Shown: one piece after another, positions 1-5,733 of the stretch
Numbering within the stretch: position 1 is the stretch's first letter
How the letters are laid out: each line of letters starts with the position of its first letter
Source of the DNA: Candidatus Acidiferrales bacterium
GTDB lineage: Bacteria > Acidobacteriota > Terriglobia > Acidiferrales > UBA7541
Reading direction: 5' to 3'
Assembly (NCBI GenBank): GCA_955651735.1
Contig: CATPAM010000488.1
Location: 1-6,178 of the forward strand
Length of the DNA: 6,178 bases
Program-made: the position numbers and the translations under genes
Notes under the pieces: model-generated
The model's database searches: none
What the model saw: the letters and a program-made list of their open reading frames with translations, nothing else
Told to the model about the DNA's origin: nothing

Positions 1-2299
1 CCTGAATGATTCCCAGGGGCTGGAAGTAGTGTTCGATCAACACGTCGTAGTTGTTGGCTTTGGTGGGCTTGAGGTTCGGATTGCCCAGCTGCAAGCTCTT
101 CGGGCTGGTGTTCGGATCGACGATCCTAATGGGGACTAGGTCGCCGATGTTGGGCCTCGAGATCCCGATGCTGTAGTTTAAGCGAAGATTGGTGTTTTTT
201 TCGAGCACGTACTGGAGTTGCACGCTGGGCAAGACCTTTACGTAGCTCGAGCTCTGGCTGAATGGCGATATTGCGCTAGGTAGAAGGTTGCCGTTCGCGT
301 CGACTTGCGTTGCATCCACTTGATGTGTCGTGAAATCGGTACTGGTGCCTTCGAAACGAACGCCGCCTTGCAACCGGAACTTCCCGATGGAAATGGCATT
401 CTGCAGGTAACCTGCGTAGATCCGTTCGTTGGCGTCGAAGAACGCACCCTCCGAACGCTGGACGCTTTTTAATTGCTGTAGCTGGAATTGACTGAAGTTT
501 GCAGCAACCGCCTGGCGTATTTTGGTGTAGTCGGAAGCGGGACCATACGCTTGGCCGTTAATCTGGAACGTTCTGTCGTAGTAATCGGGGTTCGTAAAGG
601 TGCCCACCACGGAAGCGAGAGTGAAAGGAGTGCCTGAATTAACGTTGTAGAAAAGATCGTTTTCTCTTTGTGTGGAGGCGGAGTTGCGAGCTTTGAATCC
701 GATTTCGAATGTGCTGAAATGCGAGCCCAGAGTGTATCGCCGGGCTACCGACGCTGCCCCTTGAAAATTCAATTGTGTGGCGTGATAGCGTGGGAAGTCG
801 GTCGCGGCCACCGTATACTGCGTGGCATCGTAGATATTTGTACCGTCCGGCGTAGACAGCTTGGGTCGATAGGGGTCGGCCAGGCTTAGACCGACATCTA
901 CCGATTGCGGCCCATTGAAGTTGGTGGTGGGAAAATCCTGACCCCCGATGTTATGGGAGCGCGAGCCGGCGAACTCGTACACGATCAGCGTAGAGGAAAG
1001 ATCGTGCCGGGCACCCGTCAAGATACTGAAGACCTGCTGGTCCGGGCGGCGAATGTAGTGGCGGTAAACCAGCGAACCGGGGCTGCACGAACCTGGATTA
1101 GCAGCGTTCAGCGGCGCGCAGTCTGCGGCATTGTCGAAGGTGATCTGGGAGCCGTTTACGGATTTGATGGTATTCCCGGCGGTGGGAGTGTAAACCCAAG
1201 TTTCACCGAAATCGTGGAAATCGGAAAAAAGTCCCTTCAGGTATACGCTTGTTCCGGGCCTTAGGTTGTAGTCGACACCGGTAGCAAAGCCGTAACGCGT
1301 ACGGTAGTAGGAATAGGATCGAAGGTCTTCGCTCGAAACCAAGGCCAAGTTTTGGCCGTTGAAGGAACCTGTGCCTTGTGACGGCTCCAGGTCGTTGATG
1401 CCGCGGTTGTTTCGGTCGAACGTGCCGCCAAGCAAGAACCCGAATTTCTTCTCTGCGCCGAAACGCTTGCCAACCGTGCCGTCGAACCCGCCGAGAGTAC
1501 GGCCACCTTGAATTGGAGTGTATCCGCCTTGGCCTCCAAAGTTATAAGTCGCCTTTTCGCCTGCGGTCCTGGTTACCAGGTTCACGGTACCGCCGATGCC
1601 GTCGGCATCTTCGCTCGCCGAAAGGGTCTTGAGAACTTCGATGCGCTCGACCAGATTCGCCGGAACGGCATCCAGCTTGATATTGCGGACGGTGCCTTCC
1701 GGAGAAGGAACGTTCACGCCGTTAATGGTCACGTTGCTGAGGCGTGGCTCGGTTCCGCGGATTTGGACGTATTTGCCCTCGCCTTCGTCGCGCTCCAGGG
1801 AAACGCTAGGCGCACGACCAACGGCATCAGCCACATTGGTGTTGGGCAAGCTGTTGATGACTCTTGCGGGTAACACTTGCAGGATGTCGTCCGACATACG
1901 TTCGATGTTTATGGCCTCTGCTTCACCTTGCAGCCGTTCCGTGGTGACTATTACCTGATCGCTTACCGAAGCCACATTCAGTACGGCATCCACGTTGACG
2001 GTGTGGCCGGCCTCCACTTTCACGGTCGTGCTGAAGGAATCGAACCCTACATAGGAAAGCGTCAGCGTATATTCGCCCGGAGGAACGTCGGTTATACGGA
2101 ACTGCCCTTGATCGTCCGAGGCGACTTTTCTTCCGAGTGGCTGCAGTTCGATAAGTGCGCTAGAAAGCACTCCCTGAGCCGCGTCCCTGACCGTACCAGC
2201 CACGGTGCCCTTGCGCTCCTGCGCCTTGACCGGCAAGGCCGGCAAAAGAATAGTCAATAGTGCAGACAAAATTCCCTTCTTATAGTTCGAGAAATACAT
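1..2299 (-). CDS. TonB-dependent outer-membrane receptor with N-terminal carboxypeptidase-regulatory-like domain (3' end missing)
   Basis: Predicted energised importer of a large substrate across the outer membrane, driven by TonB-ExbBD; the ligand cannot be told from sequence. The minus-strand frame stays open for 766 codons from the ATG at 2299 to the window edge. Residues 1-26 form a signal peptide (YKK, then a hydrophobic core, then VKA before QER). Residues 30-110 resemble a carboxypeptidase-regulatory-like beta-sandwich (GTVRDA, DDQGQFRITDVPPGEYTL). DQVIVTTER at 114-122 is a TonB-box-like segment. The plug spans about 138-247 (LPNTNVADAVGRAPSVSLER, YVQIRGTEPRLSNVTINGV, DGIGGTVNLVTR). 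Barrel strands follow, with ERIYAGYLQNAISIG and LQGGVRFEGTSTDF at 625-655, SRPNIGDLVP at 714-723 and GNPNLKPTKANNYDVLIEHY at 739-758. The plug and these barrel motifs match the Xanthomonas/Caulobacter-type receptor family (TIGR01782 style). By family length, about 150-250 C-terminal residues are missing. Cys394 and Cys405 could form a loop disulfide. No frameshift or stop is seen. Confidence 0.95.
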   Translation of the reverse strand, partial: MYFSNYKKGILSALLTILLPALPVKAQERKGTVAGTVRDAAQGVLSSALIELQPLGRKVASDDQGQFRITDVPPGEYTLTLSYVGFDSFSTTVKVEAGHTVNVDAVLNVASVSDQVIVTTERLQGEAEAINIERMSDDILQVLPARVINSLPNTNVADAVGRAPSVSLERDEGEGKYVQIRGTEPRLSNVTINGVNVPSPEGTVRNIKLDAVPANLVERIEVLKTLSASEDADGIGGTVNLVTRTAGEKATYNFGGQGGYTPIQGGRTLGGFDGTVGKRFGAEKKFGFLLGGTFDRNNRGINDLEPSQGTGSFNGQNLALVSSEDLRSYSYYRTRYGFATGVDYNLRPGTSVYLKGLFSDFHDFGETWVYTPTAGNTIKSVNGSQITFDNAADCAPLNAANPGSCSPGSLVYRHYIRRPDQQVFSILTGARHDLSSTLIVYEFAGSRSHNIGGQDFPTTNFNGPQSVDVGLSLADPYRPKLSTPDGTNIYDATQYTVAATDFPRYHATQLNFQGAASVARRYTLGSHFSTFEIGFKARNSASTQRENDLFYNVNSGTPFTLASVVGTFTNPDYYDRTFQINGQAYGPASDYTKIRQAVAANFSQFQLQQLKSVQRSEGAFFDANERIYAGYLQNAISIGKFRLQGGVRFEGTSTDFTTHQVDATQVDANGNLLPSAISPFSQSSSYVKVLPSVQLQYVLEKNTNLRLNYSIGISRPNIGDLVPIRIVDPNTSPKSLQLGNPNLKPTKANNYDVLIEHYFQPLGIIQ

Positions 2300-2302
2300 A
2301 CA

Positions 2303-2310
2303 CCCCTCCC
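2303..2310 (-). promoter_or_regulatory. Shine-Dalgarno of the TonB-dependent receptor
   Basis: On the minus strand this reads GGGAGGGG. Its GGAGG core ends 5 nt before the ATG at 2299, which fixes that ATG as the start and puts the signal peptide at the very N-terminus. Confidence 0.8.
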
Positions 2311-2382
2311 GTTTAACTGCTAGCCAGAACCCTCGCGGCTGGCCGGAGCACATTCCCCAGAGCGCTTGTCGCGCCCGCAAGC

Positions 2383-2388
2383 TTTATA
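2383..2388 (-). promoter_or_regulatory. Candidate -10 element for the receptor gene
   Basis: The minus strand reads TATAAA, close to the sigma70 -10 consensus TATAAT, about 84 nt upstream of the start codon, implying a leader of about 77 nt. There is no TTGACA-like hexamer 16-18 bp upstream and no TG extension, so the promoter would be weak alone or need an activator. The call rests on one hexamer only. Confidence 0.3.
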
Positions 2389-2402
2389 GGCGATGGTGTG
2401 TG

Positions 2403-2423
2403 AACCTCTCGTGAATGGAGGTT
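2403..2423. promoter_or_regulatory. Inverted repeat AACCTC-N9-GAGGTT, possible operator
   Basis: AACCTC at 2403-2408 and GAGGTT at 2418-2423 are perfect reverse complements separated by 9 bp. The two-turn geometry suits a dimeric regulator. The repeat overlaps 2406-2411, where the -35 hexamer would sit for the receptor's TATAAA at 2383-2388 with a 17-bp spacer. A 6-bp arm can occur by chance, so operator function is inference. Confidence 0.3.
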
Positions 2424-2501
2424 AATGCTTGCTTAAAATTGTCGGCGCACACGCCACAGGCTCCGCGCGTTGTTTTTGCGGATTCAGTAGCAGACTCTTC
2501 G

Positions 2502-2510
2502 TGTTACGAT
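2502..2510 (+). promoter_or_regulatory. Candidate extended -10 promoter for the ankyrin gene
   Basis: TGT-TACGAT is a TGn extension plus a four-of-six -10 hexamer. The upstream -35 position is poor (TTCAGT at 16-bp spacing), as is common for extended -10 promoters. The expected start near 2517 gives a leader of about 122 nt before the GTG at 2639. Confidence 0.3.
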
Positions 2511-2625
2511 GCCCCCAGCGTTAGGGACGCATCCGGTCCGCGGAAAGGGCAGAAGCCCACCCGTTTGCAATCCATCTTCGCGAACCTTCTTTCAGCCCGA
2601 TATGCGGACAACGGGCGCTTCGTTG

Positions 2626-2634
2626 AAAGGAGGT
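2626..2634 (+). promoter_or_regulatory. Strong Shine-Dalgarno of the ankyrin gene
   Basis: AAAGGAGGT is nearly the full complement of the 16S rRNA 3' end. The GGAGG core ends 5 nt before the GTG at 2639 and decides this non-ATG start over any internal ATG. Confidence 0.88.
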
Positions 2635-2638
2635 CGCT

Positions 2639-3853
2639 GTGTCGACCCATCCGCAAGACGCTCCGCGTCCGCTTCCCGACCGTCCCAATCTCCGCCATTT
2701 GAAGGGTCAAGCCAAGGACCTGCTAAAGGCTGGTGATGCCCGCTCGCTCACCGACGCGCAATTCAAAATCGCCCGCCTCTACGGCTTCGCGAGCTGGCCC
2801 AAGCTCAAGGCTCATGTCGATGCACTCGAGGAAATCGGCCAGCTCAAGCAAGCCATCGACACCAACAATTTGCCGCGCGTCAAAACTCTAATGACCCGCA
2901 ACCCTGCCCTGCACCGCGCCCCGCTGGGCTACAATAAAAACGGTCCGCTCACCTGGGTAGCCGAATGCCGCGTGCCCTGGGAGCAGCCCACTCCCGAAAG
3001 ACTCGCCATGGCCAAGTGGATGATCGAAAACGGCTCGGACGTACATCAGGGCGCCGATGGGCCGCTGATGCGCGCCGCGCTCTTCGGTCATCGCATCCCC
3101 ATGATGGAGCTTCTCGCCTCCCACGGAGCCGACGTGAACGCCGAATGGAACGGCTATTTTCCCATCCTGTTCGCCCCCTGCGAAACCGTCGAGCCCGCGC
3201 CCATCCAATGGCTTCTCGATCACGGCGCAAATCCCAATTGCGCCAAACCCAATCGCAAATATCCAGGCACCGCGCTCGATTACGTCATCGCCACCTACGG
3301 CCGTTCAGAGCAGCTCGGCGCCTGCATCGATATTCTTCTCAGCGCCGGCGGTGTCACCCGCCACAACGTGCCTCCCGTGCTCGACCTGCTCCGCAACCGC
3401 CTCGATCGTCTCGCGGAGAAACTCGACGCCGATCCCGCGCTCCTGCATCAGCGTTTCCCCGAACTCGACTTCGGCGTCACCGGCAGGCGCCTCCTCTCGC
3501 TGCGAGGCGCAACGCTGCTCCACGTCGCCGCCGAGTACGGCAACCTCGCTGCTGTCGCGCTTCTCCTCGATCGCGGTGCCGACGTAAACGCCCAAGCAAC
3601 AGTCGATGAGCAGGGTATCGGCGGGCAAACTCCAATCTTCCACGCCGTCACGCAATTCGACGACTGGGGCTTGCCCGTAGCAGAATTATTGGCGGAACGT
3701 GGCGCCGACCTCTCCCTACGCGTAAAACTCCCCGGCCACTACCAGCGCCCTGGCGAAGTCGTAGAATGCACACCCCTCGGTTACGCAAAACTATTTCCCA
3801 GCAGCGAAAACAAGACCGTAGGCTTCCTACTCGACCGCGGCGCCCCAGCGTAG
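2639..3853 (+). CDS. Ankyrin repeat domain-containing protein, 404 aa
   Basis: Probably a cytoplasmic protein-protein interaction scaffold; no signal peptide, membrane segment or catalytic motif is seen and the partner is unknown. The GTG start is set by AAAGGAGGT upstream. Residues 14-62 carry a helical motif (NLRHLKGQAKDLLKAG, then DAQFKIARLYGFASWPKLKAHV), which from memory recurs at the N-terminus of many soil-bacterial ankyrin proteins. Residues 64-135 look like degenerate repeats. Recognisable ankyrin units are at about 139-168 (PLMRAALFGHRIPMMELLAS, HGADVNAE), 172-200 (ending LLDHGANPN), 289-318 (the best one: ATLLHVAAEYGNLAAVALLL then DRGADVNA), 329-360 (TPIFHAV, ending ERGADLSL) and 377-402 (TPLGYAK, ending LLDRGA). 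Residues 240-285 are a non-canonical helical insert (RNRLDRLAEKLDADPALLHQ). The divergent receptor gene and the downstream TPR gene are separately promoted. The family is certain; the role is unassigned. Confidence 0.93.
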   Translation: MSTHPQDAPRPLPDRPNLRHLKGQAKDLLKAGDARSLTDAQFKIARLYGFASWPKLKAHVDALEEIGQLKQAIDTNNLPRVKTLMTRNPALHRAPLGYNKNGPLTWVAECRVPWEQPTPERLAMAKWMIENGSDVHQGADGPLMRAALFGHRIPMMELLASHGADVNAEWNGYFPILFAPCETVEPAPIQWLLDHGANPNCAKPNRKYPGTALDYVIATYGRSEQLGACIDILLSAGGVTRHNVPPVLDLLRNRLDRLAEKLDADPALLHQRFPELDFGVTGRRLLSLRGATLLHVAAEYGNLAAVALLLDRGADVNAQATVDEQGIGGQTPIFHAVTQFDDWGLPVAELLAERGADLSLRVKLPGHYQRPGEVVECTPLGYAKLFPSSENKTVGFLLDRGAPA

Positions 3854-3901
3854 CGGCGGCGTTCAGGCTGGCCAGCATCTGCGTACGCGCCGGTACACTC
3901 T

Positions 3902-3941
3902 TTGCCGTCGCGAAAACAGTCAACTCCCTTGTTTTCGGCAA
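3902..3941. repeat. Bulged inverted repeat downstream of the ankyrin gene
   Basis: TTGCC at 3902-3906 pairs with GGCAA at 3937-3941. After a one-sided 5-nt bulge, GAAAACA at 3912-3918 pairs with TGTTTTC at 3930-3936, leaving an 11-nt loop. It lies about 50 bp after the ankyrin stop, where a terminator would be expected, but no T run follows on either strand, so it does not qualify as a standard intrinsic terminator. Confidence 0.4.
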
Positions 3942-3942
3942 T

Positions 3943-3960
3943 CCCAAACTCTTGTTGCAA
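3943..3960 (+). repeat. Imperfect 18-bp direct repeat, copy 1
   Basis: CCCAAACTCTTGTTGCAA matches the copy at 4172-4189 at 15 of 18 positions. The shared 3' end is the palindrome TTGCAA (3955-3960). Its function is unknown; it sits just upstream of the candidate TPR-gene promoter. Confidence 0.35.
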
Positions 3961-3967
3961 AAACATC

Positions 3968-3996
3968 TAAACAGCAACTTTAACTACATTTAGAAT
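3968..3996 (+). promoter_or_regulatory. Candidate sigma70-type promoter for the TPR gene
   Basis: TAAACA (3968-3973, four of six to TTGACA) lies 17 bp before TAGAAT (3991-3996, five of six to TATAAT) in the most AT-rich patch of the window. Transcription would start near 4003, leaving a leader of about 207 nt before the ATG at 4210. The spacing is ideal, but the call is by eye only. Confidence 0.4.
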
Positions 3997-4032
3997 CAAC
4001 ACTTACAAAAAGACTGGGGAGGGGCATATCCC

Positions 4033-4073
4033 TGCAAACCGCCGGTTCAGAATCAGCAACTTCCCTGTTTGCA
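4033..4073. repeat. 7-bp inverted repeat in the putative TPR-gene leader
   Basis: TGCAAAC at 4033-4039 and GTTTGCA at 4067-4073 are perfect complements across a 27-nt loop. In the leader transcript they could form a hairpin just after the predicted start site. There is no T run, so it is not a terminator. Confidence 0.35.
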
Positions 4074-4171
4074 ACTCAGGTCGCACGCTCCACGTGGTGC
4101 CTCTATCCCCTGTGCTCTCACTCGATTGCGCATACTTCCCGTCACCACGGGGGTGTACCCAGGAGCCCATC

Positions 4172-4189
4172 ACCAAACCCTCGTTGCAA
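4172..4189 (+). repeat. Imperfect 18-bp direct repeat, copy 2
   Basis: ACCAAACCCTCGTTGCAA matches 3943-3960 at 15 of 18 positions, and ends 20 bp before the TPR gene's ATG. A third TTGCAA (4069-4074) lies midway, giving spacings of 114 and 115 bp, but the bases around that middle copy do not match well. Confidence 0.35.
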
Positions 4190-4209
4190 GGCGCCATCGC
4201 GAGCGTAAA

Positions 4210-5667
4210 ATGCTACGGATGAGACACTTGCAGATGCATCGCACGCGGATGTTGCGCTCCGCGGCTGGCTTTCTGCTCTTTGCGCTGCCGGCGGTGATAA
4301 CCTTCGCGCAAACTCCCGCCGCCGAGCCGCGTCCAGCGATCACCGTATCCGGCACCGTGCGCAATTCCGCCGGCAGTCTCGTCGCCGACGCCTCCGTCTT
4401 CTTGGAAGAGAAAGCCACCGCCGCCTCAGTCGAGACAAAAACAAAATCCGACGGCACTTTCTACTTCCTGGCGCTTCGCCCTGGCACCTACACCGTCCGA
4501 GCGGAAAAAGCCGGAATGCGCGCGCCCACCTCCGCCACGCTCCTTCTTTTTCTGGGAGAAAAAAAACAAGTCGCTCTGGTCCTGGAAACCTCTCAGGCGA
4601 ACCAACCATCGTCTCCCAACGTCAAAAAATCCGGCGCAACCTCCGCGACAATGGAGTTCGACGACAAGCCCAGCTTCACCGTAGCCGGCGTCACCGATTG
4701 GACCAACGTCGGCGGCCATGGTTCCGACACTAAACTGCGAACTAGCGAGTCGCTGGCCAAGGAAACCGCCACACTAAAATCCGGCGAGCCTGGCGAAGCG
4801 TCCGCATCCACCTCGGAAGCCGCGCGAGGCGCGGACTCGCATCGTTTGGCCGGTGATCGCGCAGAACATTCCGGCGATCCCCTAGCCGCCGTCCGCGAAT
4901 ACGAACAAGCCGTCCGCCTGAATCCTAGCGAGCAGAATTACTTTGCGTGGGGCACAGAGTTGCTCCTGCACCGCGCAATCAAACCCGCCGCCGAAGTTTT
5001 CACCAAGGGATCCTCAGCGCATCCCAAGTCCGCGCGCATGCTTGCTGGACTCGGCGCCGCTCTCTACGCCAGCGGCGCTTATGCAGACGCCGCGCGCCGC
5101 GTTTGCGAAGCTTCCGACTTACGACCCGCCGATCCCACTCCCTACCTTTTCCTCGGCAAAATGGAAAAGGCCGCTCCCGATCCGCTGCCCTGTGTCGAGC
5201 AAAAACTGGCGCGCTTCGCGCACGATCAGCCTGCAAACGCTCTCGGCAACTACTACTACGCCGTCGCGCTGTGGAAACAATCCAGAGGCGCCGACAAAGG
5301 TTTGGAAGACTCTCCCGTCTTGCAGCAAGCCGAAGTCCTGCTCCAAAAAGCCATCGCCGCCGATCCCAAGCTGGATCCAGCCTACGTGCACCTCGGAGTC
5401 TTGTATTCCGCGCAAGGCAATTTCGTCCAAGCGATCAGTGCCTACAAAAAAGCCATCGACGTAAATCCGCAATCCAGAGAAGCCCATTACCGCTTGGCGC
5501 TGGCCTATAAACGCGTGGGCCAAGACGAAAAATCAGAGCAGGAACTGCAACTCTACAAGCAAGCCGACAAATCAGAAACCGCCGCAATCGAGCAGCAGCG
5601 CCGCGAGATCCGCCAATTCCTGATCATCCTGCAGGACCAACCGCAAGTGTCCGCGCCGCCGCACTGA
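4210..5667 (+). CDS. Exported TPR protein with carboxypeptidase-regulatory-like domain, 485 aa
   Basis: Probably a periplasmic or envelope-attached scaffold; TPRs bind partner proteins, and the partner is unknown. From the ATG at 4210, residues 1-33 form a signal peptide: a basic start, the core AAGFLLFALPAVI, and likely cleavage after TFA before QTP. Residues 43-127 are a carboxypeptidase-regulatory-like beta-sandwich (VSGTVRNSAGSLVADASVFL, SDGTFYFLALRPGTYTVRAE). Residues 148-190 form a linker with FTVAGVTDWTNVGGHGSD that belongs to neither fold. About seven TPRs fill 208-456; the clearest are 214-240 (GDPLAAVREYEQAVRLNP), 274-307 and 389-422 (AYVHLGVLYSAQGNFVQAIS). The tail is basic, then polar. 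The start is uncertain: in-frame ATGs at 4210, 4219, 4234 and 4249 all keep the signal peptide and none has a good Shine-Dalgarno. A TTG at 4069 would bury it under 47 residues and is unlikely. The family call is secure; the role is not known. Confidence 0.92.
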   Translation: MLRMRHLQMHRTRMLRSAAGFLLFALPAVITFAQTPAAEPRPAITVSGTVRNSAGSLVADASVFLEEKATAASVETKTKSDGTFYFLALRPGTYTVRAEKAGMRAPTSATLLLFLGEKKQVALVLETSQANQPSSPNVKKSGATSATMEFDDKPSFTVAGVTDWTNVGGHGSDTKLRTSESLAKETATLKSGEPGEASASTSEAARGADSHRLAGDRAEHSGDPLAAVREYEQAVRLNPSEQNYFAWGTELLLHRAIKPAAEVFTKGSSAHPKSARMLAGLGAALYASGAYADAARRVCEASDLRPADPTPYLFLGKMEKAAPDPLPCVEQKLARFAHDQPANALGNYYYAVALWKQSRGADKGLEDSPVLQQAEVLLQKAIAADPKLDPAYVHLGVLYSAQGNFVQAISAYKKAIDVNPQSREAHYRLALAYKRVGQDEKSEQELQLYKQADKSETAAIEQQRREIRQFLIILQDQPQVSAPPH

Positions 5668-5733
5668 GAAGCAAGGTTGAGAGACAAAATGAATGACAAC
5701 GACGAGAAGGAACGAAACGTTCAGCGAATGAAA
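5668..5733. other. Convergent intergenic gap
   Basis: Sixty-six bases separate the stop codons of the TPR gene and the minus-strand CRTAC1 gene. The only symmetry seen is GAACG-AAA-CGTTC at 5710-5722, a 5-bp stem with a tight 3-nt loop. It lacks a T run on either side, so a bidirectional intrinsic terminator is not supported. Confidence 0.5.

Larger units (their letters stand above)
2300..2638. other. Divergent intergenic control region
   Basis: This 339-bp stretch separates the receptor gene (minus) from the ankyrin gene (plus) and must hold the promoters of both. Seen in it are a TATAAA -10 candidate for the receptor, an extended -10 candidate for the ankyrin gene, a 6-bp inverted repeat spanning 2403-2423, and small hairpins. 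Within the receptor leader, GCCAG at 2323-2327 can pair with CTGGC at 2339-2343. Within the ankyrin leader, GCCCG at 2595-2599 can pair with CGGGC at 2612-2616. Short open frames on both strands here have no good ribosome site and no recognisable product, so I treat the stretch as non-coding. No riboswitch fold was recognised. Confidence 0.7.
3854..4209. other. Intergenic stretch between ankyrin and TPR genes
   Basis: This 356-bp stretch has no convincing gene. Its first third is GC-rich and holds a bulged inverted repeat (3902-3941). It then turns AT-rich around 3955-4012, where a sigma70-like promoter can be drawn. The remainder would be a leader of about 200 nt for the TPR gene, containing a 7-bp inverted repeat and repeats of TTGCAA. 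A 64-codon minus-strand frame (4003-4197) lacks a Shine-Dalgarno and resembles nothing I know. The plus-strand frame of the TPR gene is open back to a TTG at 4069, but that extension looks non-coding. Confidence 0.65.

Noticed and set aside
905..1264. Plus-strand frames of about 70-130 codons across 668-2260
   Set aside because: They lie antisense to a continuous, well-recognised receptor frame and show no family features.
2415..2702. 95-codon plus-strand frame crossing the divergent region into the ankyrin gene
   Set aside because: It overlaps the strong Shine-Dalgarno and start of the ankyrin gene in another frame, and its ATG sits inside the inverted repeat without a ribosome site.
2965..3609. 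214-codon plus-strand frame inside the ankyrin gene
   Set aside because: It is a frame-shifted shadow with Arg/Ser/Pro-rich, low-information translation; the ankyrin frame carries the recognisable repeats and the ribosome site.
1..3853. Horizontal transfer of the receptor gene inferred from codon use
   Set aside because: The receptor looked less C-ending than the ankyrin gene at first glance, but hand samples of third positions were similar, and no mobile-element trace is present.
4010..4080. Possible tRNA remnant suggested by GGTTCAGAATC
   Set aside because: The loop is one base too long for a T-arm, and no acceptor, D or anticodon stems can be drawn.
4003..4197. 64-codon minus-strand frame with an ATG at 4197 in the gap before the TPR gene
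   Set aside because: It has no Shine-Dalgarno upstream and no recognised motif, and it overlaps the candidate promoter and leader of the opposite gene. A comparative search would be needed to revive it.
4069..4209. TTG-initiated extension of the TPR protein by 47 residues
   Set aside because: It would place the signal peptide core after residue 60, has no ribosome site, and the added sequence is Arg/His/Pro-rich like non-coding DNA.
4947..5510. 187-codon plus-strand frame inside the TPR gene
   Set aside because: It is a shadow frame rich in Arg and Ser without motifs; the TPR frame is the coding one.
5710..5722. GAACG-AAA-CGTTC as a bidirectional terminator
   Set aside because: The stem is only 5 bp with a 3-nt loop and there is no T tract on either side.
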